A stretch of DNA of 64,000 bases, taken from positions 806,001-870,000 of the forward strand of contig NZ_CP065217.1 in NCBI RefSeq assembly GCF_015767675.1, in the 5' to 3' direction. The stretch's first letter is position 1. Each line of letters begins with the position of its first letter. Under the pieces are notes generated by a model. That model saw only the letters and a list, made by a program, of their open reading frames with translations. It was not told the origin of the DNA and searched no databases. The DNA is from Vibrio navarrensis. GTDB taxonomy: Bacteria > Pseudomonadota > Gammaproteobacteria > Enterobacterales > Vibrionaceae. This document shows, piece after piece, positions 41,657 to 49,645 of this stretch. The translations under genes were made by a program, and so were the position numbers.

Positions 41657-41920
41657 GGGTCTGTTGACCTTTTGCGGTTAAATTTTGTTCGAGATAAAAG
41701 CGTTTTAATCGCGACGAGAGGTTTGTAGCCTAGTCATTCTAAGCAAAACACCTCTCAACAAAGAGTAAAACGCTTTTAGCCGAACCCTTCGGGCAGCGTT
41801 TGTAGCTCCTTTTTGCTGCGTTATCGGCTTATCATGTAGGCCACTACAATTCAAAGCCTCTGCCTTGCACAAAGAACCCACAAACTGCTGCAAAAATCAT
41901 CTCAAAAGGTCAACAGACCC
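41657..41920. mobile_element. MITE-like element with perfect terminal inverted repeats
   Basis: 264 bases bounded by GGGTCTGTTGACCTTTT and its exact inverted copy. Flanking CTA/TAG extends the perfect inverted repeat to 20 bases (41654-41673 and 41904-41923). TA lies on both sides, consistent with a TA target duplication. A sub-terminal imperfect inverted repeat (AAAAGCGTTTTAATC against GTAAAACGCTTTTA) is also inside. No open reading frame of a transposase is present, so it would depend on a transposase elsewhere. Confidence 0.7.
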
Positions 41921-41945
41921 TAGGCTAACCAGTCTTCATTCAATA

Positions 41946-41999
41946 TGGCGCTCCCAACAGGATTTGAACCTGTGACCTGCCCCTTAGGAGCGGGCGCAG
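41946..41999 (-). pseudogene. Displaced 3' part of tRNA-Arg(CCU), left attachment site
   Basis: The 3' half of a tRNA-Arg on the minus strand, from the anticodon loop to the encoded CCA, with no 5' half. It matches the intact gene at 47565-47641. The 17-base identical core GACCTGCCCCTTAGGAG is at 41974-41990. Its acceptor strand TGGGAGC pairs perfectly with the GCTCCCA of the intact gene's 5' half, so this is the original host end displaced by integration. Confidence 0.85.
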
Positions 42000-42117
42000 T
42001 AGATGATTTCACAGAGTTCCACTTGATATCATTTCTATCTTAACTGTCTGTATTTTAGTGACTTTATCAAATTATCACCAAAATTATAGTTACGTTAGGT
42101 TTCGCTAAATTAACTTG

Positions 42118-42140
42118 TAACATGACCTGTTACGTGACCG
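42118..42140. repeat. Candidate integrase arm-type sites, left end
   Basis: Two tandem 10-base units, TAACATGACC and TTACGTGACC, 12 bases apart. A nearly identical pair lies near the right end at 47484-47506, as expected for arm sites of a tyrosine recombinase. Confidence 0.55.
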
Positions 42141-43447
42141 CGATTGTCAACCCTTTTATGGGTTTTGTTCACTCTACAAGCTTCGGTGTTGCAAAAGCAG
42201 AATACATAATCATAAACAGAATTAGGAATAATGATTATGTCTACACTACTAACAGTACAAGAGATACAGAAACAAAAAACACGCGATTATGACTACTACA
42301 TCTGGGACTCTACCCGAACAAGGGGAACAGGGCGGCTTGGCTGCAAAATCTTAAGGTCAGGTTCGAAGATCTTCTACTTCAAATATTTCTTCAATGGAAA
42401 AGTTCGTTTCTTAAAAGTAGGGTGCTTTGAGTCGATGACTCTGGCAGAAGCACGAGATGTTCGAGATAAATACAAGGCGCTATTAGATAAGGGCATTTGT
42501 CCGAAAGCGCACCTAGAAGAGCAGGAGCGTCAAAAGCGAGAGCAAGCTCAGATTGAAGAAGAGACAGGCACCTTCGGCCAACTGATCGACGAGTTTTACG
42601 CATATTTAAAACGTACTCGAAGCGGTGCTCGTCTAGAACGCAGTTTACAAGCTCATCAAAAACACATTGAAGCTTACATTCGAGGGAAAATTCCAGACGA
42701 CAAGAAAGTCAACGAGATCACTAAGCCCGAACTGATCAAGCTCATTGGTCAAATCGTCAAAACAGCTCCTGTTCAAGGGGATAAAGTTCTATCTATCATC
42801 AGACGTATGTTTGAAATTGCGCTGGATTATGATGATGACCCGATGACGAGTGATAACCCGATAAAGTTTAGGTTAGATAAAAACCCAGCAGCACGGATAA
42901 AAAAGCAGAATCAAAGTAAACCTCGTAGAAGAAGCTTGACCCTTGAAGAGCTGGGCCTACTTTTTAGCGATGAGAGTGCTAAATACTTTGACCGCAGGAT
43001 ATTTTTACTGTTAAAGCTAGCTGTTTTCATGGGAGGACAGCGACCTTTGGAATTATTGCTATCAAAGCGAAGTACTTATTTGGCGCACAAGAAAAAGTTC
43101 TTCCTCGATGCTGAAGATGTAAAAACTGAGCGTCCAAACTTACTTGTTAAAGGTGGTACTGCTTTAGAAATAATTGAAGAAGTTGAAGAGTTGCGGTTTA
43201 CCAGTACGATGGAGAGCGACAAGTTATTCTCTGCAAATAACAAGCTTGGGTATATTGATCCAAACGATGTTTCAAAACAGGTTCGCAAATTTTGTAATTT
43301 GACTGGTTTTCAGGCTTTTCAGCCGCGAGATCTCAGACGTTCGGTAAAAAACATCATGCTAGTGCGTATTTCGGTGATTGCGATCGCTCGTTTCCGCTGT
43401 TTTTCAAGCAAGTTGTCGTCTTTTTTACAATTTAGTAACGTGAATGA

Positions 43448-44457
43448 TTACGCTGCACACTTTTCAGGGTTCAAGTACACCTCATCGATATAACTCCAGT
43501 CTCTCGTTTGCCGACTCCATCTGCCTGGATGAGTCAATTGAGCACGTCGGTAGACTTGCATACGCTGTCGGAGAATTTCATTATCCTCCCCGCAATGCCT
43601 CTGCTGAGGTGTTACATACTTTATGCCACTGTGTTTATGCTCATTGTTATACCAATCAACAAAATTACCAACCCAACACCGAGCGTCTTCAATGGAAGAA
43701 AACCCATCCATTGGCCATGAAGGACAATACTTTATTGTTTTGAACAACGACTCAGAGTATGGGTTGTCATTGCTTACTCTTGGCCTAGAGTAAGAGCTTG
43801 CAATCCCAAGGTCATACATCTTTGCAAGCATGGTGTAACTTCTCATAGGAGCACCGTTGTCAGAGTGCAAAGTAATGTTGCCTTGCACACACTTTTCCCG
43901 CCATGTTGTTCTTTGGAGTAACTCCGCTGCATATTCGCCTAGCTCCTGATCATACACTTCTGCACCTACTACTTTTCTACTGAAGATATCCATTATCAAA
44001 TAGAGGTAATAGTGCTTCCCTCGTATTTTCGATGGCAGATAACTGATATCCCAGCTCCATACCTGATTTGGTTTGCAGGCTTTTTGAACCTTTGGTCGAG
44101 AAGGACTTGTGCCAGCTTTGTTACGAGTTCGCTTACCTAGCTGGTTGTTTGCTTTTAATACACGATAAAATGTGGACTCTGAGGCAATGTAAATGCCTTC
44201 ATCAGCCAACATTGGAACGATGATATTCGGAGGTAAATCGGCATACTCTGGTGTATTGCAGATATCTAATATCTGCTGCCTTTCGGCTTCTGATAGCTTA
44301 TTATGAGGCTCGTGCTGCCGAGGATGCTGACGCATATCACTTGTGATTTCGGCAGAGTTCCGTGTCCAACGCTGGAACGTTCGTATTGATAACCCAACGG
44401 TGGAACAAGCCTTTGTCTTTGTTGCCCCTTTACGTACAGCTTCATCAACAAGTGTGA
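43448..44457 (-). CDS. IS-A transposase OrfB (DDE integrase core)
   Basis: An open frame from 44457 down to 43448, with an in-frame ATG at 44335 (295 residues from there). The upstream part holds the helix-turn-helix piece SIRTFQRW. The DDE core shows WSWDISYLPSK, HSDNGAP and DNPYSESLFKTIK, giving Asp, Asp and Glu. It is in the -1 frame relative to OrfA, overlapping at GCTTAAAATAG, which has a run of A suitable for slippage. An OrfAB fusion made by -1 frameshifting, as in IS3 elements, is likely. Confidence 0.85.
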
Positions 44458-44997
44458 CTATTTTAAGCCGCTCTGAGATAGGAATAAGTCTTCCTCGTTG
44501 ATTTCCCAGAGGGCATTGAACTTTTCCCGCAAAACCAGTAGCGCAGCCGTTTCAGCAAGTGCTTTATCTTTACGTGCCAACTCCTTCTCCAACGCTTTTA
44601 CCTTTCTGCGTTCATCACGTAGTAGCTTATTTTCTTTGTGTGACATTGAAGCCGATGTTGTACTCTGCGCCTTGATAGACAGTGCTCGCCAGGTTTTAAC
44701 GTCATCGACAAATAACCCTTTAGACCTACAGTATTCAGCTAACTCGCGTTCAGACATTGTTGCAGTTTCAATCACTATGAAAAATCTCTGCTCCGCTGAA
44801 TAATCAGTAGTAGCATTTTCTAAGGGCAGCTCTGTAGACAATAGGCCGCTTTCAACAAGTTCATTTCTCCACTTAGATACCACGGATGGACTCACATCTA
44901 ATTCTTTAGCAATTCTTCGATGAGACCAATTATATGGTGGTAACAGCCAAGTTTGGCCTTTCGTTTTCACATCAATTGGAACTGGATTGGCTGGCAT
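44458..44997 (-). CDS. IS-A transposase OrfA
   Basis: 179 residues, starting at an ATG behind a strong AAGGAG site. A helix-turn-helix is seen near residues 25-50 (HRRIAKELDVSPSVVSKWRNEL), and a coiled coil at about 125-160 (LLRDERRKVKALEKELARKD) that could mediate multimerisation. IS3 OrfA proteins are usually near 100 residues; here an extra middle region is present. It ends in the AAAA stretch where a frameshift to OrfB is expected. Confidence 0.82.
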   Translation of the reverse strand: MPANPVPIDVKTKGQTWLLPPYNWSHRRIAKELDVSPSVVSKWRNELVESGLLSTELPLENATTDYSAEQRFFIVIETATMSERELAEYCRSKGLFVDDVKTWRALSIKAQSTTSASMSHKENKLLRDERRKVKALEKELARKDKALAETAALLVLREKFNALWEINEEDLFLSQSGLK

Positions 44998-45482
44998 AGT
45001 TATCTCCTTAAAAATCTAGGCGACAACTATGCTGACACAGGGGGGAAATGACTGATCGGAATGCTCCGAAATACGCAGCTAGAGCACGGTGTAAGTCGAG
45101 ACCATACGAATTACATTCAGAACCACTCTTACGGCGATGTTGCTGAAACTAACTACATCATATACGCCTTTTATAAAGAGAAAAAAGCCGCACTCAAGCT
45201 GCTTGAAAAACTGGTAAACAAAGCGATTGTTAAAGCAAATCAGTATCAAGCGAAACGCTGCCATCAAGAAAGTATTAGTGTTCAATCACAGCTGCAAGAA
45301 AAAGGCGAATCAGATAACTTGAGATTGTTCGGCTAAAAACAGCTTTTGATATGTTGGCTTCAGCCTTAGATAGGGGGCTTGCAGCCTATGGCTGCAAGGA
45401 TTTTTGAGAATACTTTGAGGCGGTCGTGGTGGTTACCTTAATGATAAATGAGCTAAACCTCTTAATCCTAGCTATGACTGAT

Positions 45483-45500
45483 TACCCCTGTACGCGGGTA
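45483..45500. promoter_or_regulatory. HipB-like operator, upstream copy
   Basis: TACCC-N8-GGGTA dyad, a variant of the HipB operator form TATCC-N8-GGATA, 76 bases before the hipB-like start codon. Confidence 0.5.
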
Positions 45501-45509
45501 AAGTTAATT

Positions 45510-45529
45510 TTAACCCCTTGAGGGGTTAA
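45510..45529. promoter_or_regulatory. Perfect 20-base palindrome between the operators
   Basis: TTAACCCCTTGAGGGGTTAA reads the same on both strands. It lies between the two operator-like dyads and could be a further HipB site, though its spacing is 6 rather than 8, or a small hairpin. Confidence 0.45.
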
Positions 45530-45538
45530 AAGTACTAG

Positions 45539-45556
45539 TATCCTCTACAGGGGATA
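45539..45556. promoter_or_regulatory. HipB consensus operator
   Basis: TATCC-N8-GGATA, an exact match to the operator known for E. coli hipBA, 19 bases before the start of the hipB-like gene. Confidence 0.75.
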
Positions 45557-45575
45557 ATTTACATTAGAGGCAGAT

Positions 45576-45713
45576 ATGCTCATAACAAGTTCTAAGCAGC
45601 TAGGAATATACTTGCGTGATGTACGCAGGAATCAAAGGCGAAACCAAACCAAAGTCGGAGAGATTGTTGGTCTAAAGCAGACAACAGAAGTGGCCCCCGA
45701 TTTTCGGACATGA
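45576..45713 (+). pseudogene. hipB: hipB-like antitoxin gene, truncated by IS-B
   Basis: About 37 native codons, then about 8 codons read into IS-B before a stop. The peptide begins MLITSSKQLGIYLRDVRRNQ and reaches VGLKQTT, which aligns with the first half of the helix-turn-helix of HipB (compare LAKKIGIKQAT of E. coli). The second half is missing and no matching sequence is found after IS-B. No hipA toxin gene is present, so the toxin-antitoxin pair has been destroyed. Confidence 0.72.
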
Positions 45714-45764
45714 CTTTAAGTGGTCGATCTGTTTTGATAGTACCCAACAATACAGGGACAGATT

Positions 45765-46046
45765 ATGACTAGAAAACGTAGAAACCACTCTCCTGAGTTT
45801 AAAGCTAAGGTGGCACTCGATGCCGCTAAAGGCGATAAAACCGTCGCTGAGTTAGCTCAGAAATACAACCTGCACGCTAACCAAATCTCGACATGGAAAA
45901 AGGAGCTGCTTGAAAACGCAGCCATGATTTTTGCCACCGAAAATCACACAGGAAAAGAGAATTCCGAAGAAGTGGACAAACTTCACGCCAAGATCGGTCA
46001 ATTGACCATGGAAAATGATTTTTTGGCCAAAGTGCTCGGTCGTTAG
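45765..46046 (+). CDS. IS-B transposase OrfA
   Basis: 93 residues of the IS3-family OrfA type. It has an N-terminal helix-turn-helix (HSPEFKAKVALDAAKGDKTV, then LAQKYNLHANQISTWKKELL) and a leucine-zipper-like C-terminus (EEVDKLHAKIGQLTMENDFL). It binds the IS ends. OrfB follows in another frame, so a frameshifted fusion is expected. Confidence 0.92.
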   Translation: MTRKRRNHSPEFKAKVALDAAKGDKTVAELAQKYNLHANQISTWKKELLENAAMIFATENHTGKENSEEVDKLHAKIGQLTMENDFLAKVLGR

Positions 46047-46087
46047 ACCGAGCCCAGCGAAAGAGTTCGCTGGTTAAATCCACCCCA

Positions 46088-46888
46088 TTGCCGATAAAGC
46101 GCCAGTGTGAGCTGCTCAATATTGCTCGCTCTACCGCTTACTATCAACCCATAGGACTCTCTGCTGAGGAGATTGCGTTGCGCCGTATGATTGACGAAAT
46201 TCATCTTCAGTATCCGTTTATGGGCAGTCGGCGCATTCGAACTGAGCTGGCTAAGAAGGGTCATAGCGTTAATCGTAAGCGTGTTGTTCGACTCATGCGC
46301 GATATGGGGATTGGGGCGATTTACCCCAAGCCCAAAACGACGCTGGCGAACAAAGCACACAAGGTGTATCCCTACCTGTTGCGTGATATCGAAGTCACTT
46401 ACCCAAACCAAGCTTGGGCGATTGATATCACGTACATCCCAATGGCGAAGGGGTTCCTGTACCTCGTTGCTATTATCGACTGGTATAGCCGCAAAGTGCT
46501 GGCTTGGCGACTATCCAACACCATGGACACGAGTTTTTGTATCGAAGCGCTTGAGGAAGCGCTGAAGCATTATGGGCCACCTGATATCTTTAACTCAGAT
46601 CAAGGCAGCCAGTTTACCAGCACAGAGTTCACACAGAAGTTAATTGAACATGACATACGTATAAGCATGGACGGGAAAGGCCGCTGGGTTGACAATGTTT
46701 TCATTGAGCGATTATGGCGAAGCCTGAAATATGAGGAGGTTTACTTAAAGGCTTATACCACGCCCCGTGAAGCCGAGCTTGAAATCGGCAACTACATGGT
46801 GTTTTATAATGAAGAGCGTAACCATCAAGGACTCAATAACCTCACTCCTGATGAGGCCTACTTCGGTAGGCAAAGATACGCAGCATGA
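46088..46888 (+). CDS. IS-B transposase OrfB (DDE integrase core)
   Basis: 266 residues from the ATG at 46088. The start belongs to the HTH_21 region ([13 protein letters not shown]). The DDE core is intact: [20 protein letters not shown] and [19 protein letters not shown]. It is the catalytic part of an IS3-family transposase and is probably made mainly as OrfAB by -1 frameshifting. Both genes look undamaged, so the element may still be active. Confidence 0.93.
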   Translation: MPIKRQCELLNIARSTAYYQPIGLSAEEIALRRMIDEIHLQYPFMGSRRIRTELAKKGHSVNRKRVVRLMRDMGIGAIYPKPKTTLANKAHKVYPYLLRDIEVTYPNQAWAIDITYIPMAKGFLYLVAIIDWYSRKVLAWRLSNTMDTSFCIEALEEALKHYGPPDIFNSDQGSQFTSTEFTQKLIEHDIRISMDGKGRWVDNVFIERLWRSLKYEEVYLKAYTTPREAELEIGNYMVFYNEERNHQGLNNLTPDEAYFGRQRYAA

Positions 46889-46947
46889 GCTGGGTCAACC
46901 ACTTAAGAAATGAGCTTATGTGTCCAACCATTGGGGTCCACTTCTGT

Positions 46948-47483
46948 CCTTATAATATTTTCAGAAAATACAGACGCCATAGCAGCAACATACGGTTCTA
47001 TAGGTCTTATTCTTCCTTCTACTCATAAATTGCAGAACATGTCTGCATAATCATAAGTGCTCAACTAGGCTCATAATCTGCTATTAGGGAAAATAGGTCA
47101 ATAACTGACTTAGGAAAGTGGTCAGGAACTTGATACCGAATGATTTTGGGGCAAAGGTGATTTAGCAATTGAGAAGGATTTCTTCCTAGTTGCCAGCATA
47201 TACGTTATGGGACAAGGGCATGTTAGAACAACTCAACTACAGATTAATCATTGGTAGTTAACATTAATGATTAGCTTCTAGTTGAAGTAACAACTAAAAA
47301 TATCTGTGTGGGTTCGAAATGTAGCGAGTGAGCAATCTTTACCTGTTGCTTTTACAGCGTATTAGCGCATAGAAATTAGAGGCTTAGATTAAGGATTGCT
47401 CATAGGAACATAAGAGGTCATACTTATAACGATGTTCGCTGATGTATTCTGTATTTTTATGATGTCGAAGGGCAAGCAAAGTA
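46948..47483. other. Unassigned 540-base AT-rich stretch
   Basis: Many stop codons in all frames and no gene, RNA or clear repeat that I can recognise. It does not continue the truncated hipB reading. It is probably eroded element DNA. Confidence 0.5.
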
Positions 47484-47506
47484 TTACGTGACCTGTAACG
47501 TGACCG
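47484..47506. repeat. Candidate integrase arm-type sites, right end
   Basis: Two tandem units, TTACGTGACC and TAACGTGACC, 12 bases apart, 58 bases inside the tRNA. They match the left pair at 42118-42140. Confidence 0.55.
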
Positions 47507-47564
47507 TTTTGAGTTGAGAAAAGAAAAGGCTAGTAGTTACTAACTTTCTAGCCTTTATACAATA

Positions 47565-47641
47565 TGGCGCCCCCAGTAGGATTCGAACCTACGACCTGCC
47601 CCTTAGGAGGGGGCTGCGCTATCCAACTGTGCCATGGGAGC
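47565..47641 (-). tRNA. tRNA-Arg(CCU), rebuilt by the island
   Basis: 77 bases, anticodon CCT in a GCCCC/GGGGC stem, CCA encoded. The 5' acceptor strand GCTCCCA pairs with TGGGGGC, leaving one G-T pair (3-70). The displaced fragment at 41946 would pair perfectly. The 3' half is therefore element-derived and the 5' half is the host's. Confidence 0.94.
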
Positions 47642-47695
47642 AACGTGTCGATATTCTACTAAATAAACATCGAGTTTTAAACTTATCCTTTGATT

Positions 47696-48829
47696 CTAAA
47701 GTGGTTTGTGCATCACATCGCCAATTTGAATGCTTGAGGCCAAATCGGGCTGATCCACAGTAAGCTCTGCTTCATTTTCGTAAACTCGCGAAACGGTTAG
47801 GGTAATGTCACTTTGCGATACCTTGTTACGCGGCAAACCATATTGGTCGATGAAGGCGGCAGTATGCCAAAGTTGCAACTTATCGCCTTGACGCACGCCG
47901 TGTATGCGGCCAAGATCCATCGTCACTGTGTTACCAAACACGGCAACCACTTCTGGCAGGGTAATTTTACACGATACTTCCGACTCCATGTCGAGCATGA
48001 TGTTGCGACTTACGCGCAGCATCATTTCGCCAAAAGTGGAAGCCCAGAAGCGGGCGCTACGAGTGTCCACTTGGCTGGTTTTGGCAAATGGCCATTTGGC
48101 CACTTCACGGTAACTTTTCGCGTAAATCTCGTTGCCGGTTTTGCCGTCGTAGACTTTCATTTCCAGCGCAAACTGGCGGTTAATGATATCGTCCGCCAGC
48201 AACTTCGATTCTATGGTCGCCGTCAGGTCGGTAATTTCTCCCCCAATGATGTATTGAGCACCTGCATCTTGCGCAATCATTTTGATCCGCTCAGGATTGC
48301 GCTTGTCTATCGCATAATCGGTGGTGCCAACGGAAACGAAGCTTTTCGATTGTTGGTCAAATTGCTTGTTGAGCACTTGGCTGAAATCATCACCCACCTT
48401 ATAAATTTGCCCCATCACCGCTTGCTGTGGGGAGAGCAGCTCGACGTTGCCGACGAGCAGCGTCTTTTTGTATTGGCTGACATGGCAACCATTTGCCGAC
48501 GGATAGATGTCGACTCGGGCTTTAATCTCAACCTTGTTGCCACGTGTGCGCTGGGACTCGATTAAGATGTAGCGTACTTCATGGTTTGTAAACTGATATT
48601 CCGTGCGACCATCTTCTAAATAGGGACGTAAGTTGCTCAGGCTACCTATGTCCGCGCCGGAAAAAGTTACCGCTTTATACAAGGCATCTTCCAGAGCGTG
48701 TATCCGTGCTACTTCTTCGGAGGAAACAATGGTGGCAACCCCTGTCACCTCGTACCAAGACGCATGAGCTTTGATGGAGGAAAGCATCATCAAAGTTATT
48801 GAAATAAAACCAAGTATAAGTTTTTTCAT
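47696..48829 (-). CDS. flgT: Flagellar H-ring protein FlgT
   Basis: Periplasmic protein that builds the H ring around the basal body of the sheathed sodium-driven Vibrio flagellum and helps stator assembly. The ATG at 48829 gives 377 residues, as in V. alginolyticus; the frame beyond it covers the divergent flgO promoter region. Signal peptide with cleavage after AHA, near residue 23. Three domains are expected; VEIKARVDIYPSANG and the C-terminal VRQGDKLQLWHTA fit. Divergent from flgO. Confidence 0.93.
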   Translation of the reverse strand: MKKLILGFISITLMMLSSIKAHASWYEVTGVATIVSSEEVARIHALEDALYKAVTFSGADIGSLSNLRPYLEDGRTEYQFTNHEVRYILIESQRTRGNKVEIKARVDIYPSANGCHVSQYKKTLLVGNVELLSPQQAVMGQIYKVGDDFSQVLNKQFDQQSKSFVSVGTTDYAIDKRNPERIKMIAQDAGAQYIIGGEITDLTATIESKLLADDIINRQFALEMKVYDGKTGNEIYAKSYREVAKWPFAKTSQVDTRSARFWASTFGEMMLRVSRNIMLDMESEVSCKITLPEVVAVFGNTVTMDLGRIHGVRQGDKLQLWHTAAFIDQYGLPRNKVSQSDITLTVSRVYENEAELTVDQPDLASSIQIGDVMHKPL

Positions 48830-48846
48830 TACAGTATTACCAAGTG

Positions 48847-48860
48847 GGTACAAATATTGC
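48847..48860 (+). promoter_or_regulatory. Weak sigma-54-like element before flgO
   Basis: GG-N10-GC within TGGGTACAAATATTGCTTT. The spacing is right, but the -24 block is poor compared with the sites before flgB, flgF and flgK. It lies about 140 bases before flgO. Confidence 0.35.
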
Positions 48861-49000
48861 TTTACATTTTTCAGCTGTATTTGGATGTCGTTTTCGTCTT
48901 GTTGCAGAGATAGAAAAGCAAAGACTGTTCCAAGATTGTAAACCAGCAGGAATACAAAAGCAGTCTTATTGGACATCTGAGATTATCTGGAGACTAACCC

Positions 49001-49636
49001 ATGAAAAAATGGCTTGTTGTCGCGTCTGTCATGGCCTTGAGCTCATGCGCGTACTCACCGATTTACAACGGTAAAGAACCTTACTCGGGTAGTCAGTTTA
49101 TGCTGATGGAAAGCCCTCGTCATACCATGGATTTTTTCGTGGAAAGCTTGACGGAAGATTTGATCCTTTCAAATACCAGCGTTTCTGCGCGAACCCCAAT
49201 TGCCGTTACCTCGTTTGTCGACCTGCAAAATATGGATGCCACCAACTGGCTGGGGAATTCGGTTTCCGAAGGATTTATTTATCAGTTGCAGCGTCGTGGT
49301 TTTAAAGTGGTAGATTTTAAAACCACAGGTTCAATTCAGGTTACCCAGCAGGGCGATTTTGCTCTGAGTCGTGATTGGAAAGATTTAGCGCAAGAGCAAG
49401 AGATTCAATACGTGTTGACAGGCACGATGCTGCGCCAAGAGGGCGGTGTGTTAGTCAATGCTCGCGTGGTTGGCATGCAAACACGAGTGGTGGTTGCTTC
49501 GGCACAAGGTTTCCTCCCGGCGGATCGAATTGGCCGCGACTTAGATACGCTCAACAGTATTCGTACTCAAGATGGTGTGATTATTCGCTCCGATCCAACG
49601 ATCCGTCAGCCTTACACGGTTATCTTGCGTCCATAG
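49001..49636 (+). CDS. flgO: Flagellar outer-membrane protein FlgO
   Basis: Needed for full motility in V. cholerae and located in the outer membrane. 211 residues with a signal peptide and lipobox SSC at Cys16. The central region (NSVSEGFIYQLQRRGFKVVDFKTTG, then VLTGTMLRQEGGVLVNARVV) is the FlgO domain. It is cotranscribed with flgP, 9 bp on from its stop. Confidence 0.92.
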   Translation: MKKWLVVASVMALSSCAYSPIYNGKEPYSGSQFMLMESPRHTMDFFVESLTEDLILSNTSVSARTPIAVTSFVDLQNMDATNWLGNSVSEGFIYQLQRRGFKVVDFKTTGSIQVTQQGDFALSRDWKDLAQEQEIQYVLTGTMLRQEGGVLVNARVVGMQTRVVVASAQGFLPADRIGRDLDTLNSIRTQDGVIIRSDPTIRQPYTVILRP

Positions 49637-49645
49637 GAGTTGGTA

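Larger units (their letters stand above)
43363..45077 (-). mobile_element. IS-A: 1715-bp IS3-like insertion sequence with 5-bp target duplication
   Basis: Bounded by TGCGTATTTCGG and its inverted copy CCGAAATACGCA, with weaker similarity continuing about 50 bases inward. The ends are TG...CA. The 5-base target GCTAG is duplicated at 43358-43362 and 45078-45082. It carries two overlapping transposase genes on the minus strand. It is longer than a typical IS3 element (1.2-1.5 kb) because of the long first gene. Confidence 0.92.
42237..45336 (+). pseudogene. int: Tyrosine-recombinase integrase split by IS-A
   Basis: Site-specific recombinase of the type carried by tRNA-targeting islands. The left part runs from the ATG at 42237 (or 42231) to 43362; the right part resumes at 45083 and ends at 45336. 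Removing IS-A and one GCTAG copy restores one frame of about 460 codons. The N-terminal arm-binding and core-binding domains are present. Catalytic pieces are GGQRPLELL, QPRDLRRS on the left, and QNHSYGDV plus NYIIYAF (His and nucleophilic Tyr) on the right. The left part alone lacks His and Tyr and so cannot be active. Confidence 0.88.
45691..46940 (+). mobile_element. IS-B: IS3-family insertion sequence, about 1.25 kb
   Basis: Left end TGGCCCCCGATTTTCGGACA, right end an imperfect inverted copy (TGGACCCCAATGGTTGGACA inverted). Similarity extends 7 bases outward as ACAGAAG / CTTCTGT, so the true boundaries may be 45684-46947. OrfA and OrfB are both intact. No direct target duplication is visible, which would fit a deletion next to the element. 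Confidence 0.88.
41990..47609. mobile_element. Small integrative element in tRNA-Arg(CCU)
   Basis: About 5.6 kb between the core repeats at 41974-41990 and 47593-47609. Contents: a disrupted tyrosine integrase next to the left end, IS-A within it, a truncated hipB with operators, IS-B, and about 670 bases of unassigned DNA. The wider ~49-bp ends, starting CAATATGGCGC, are imperfect direct repeats. With its integrase split and cargo eroded it is probably immobile. Confidence 0.8.

Noticed and set aside
41946..41999. A possible functional tRNA-Arg
   Set aside because: Only the part from the anticodon loop to CCA is present; there is no D-arm or 5' acceptor strand.
43363..43493. The C-terminal ~43 residues of the left integrase frame as a real protein end
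   Set aside because: They are translated from the end of IS-A; the true C-terminus lies beyond the IS at 45083-45336.
45684..46947. IS-B with a target duplication ACAGAAG/CTTCTGT
   Set aside because: These flanks are inverted, not direct, so they are better taken as an extension of the terminal inverted repeat.
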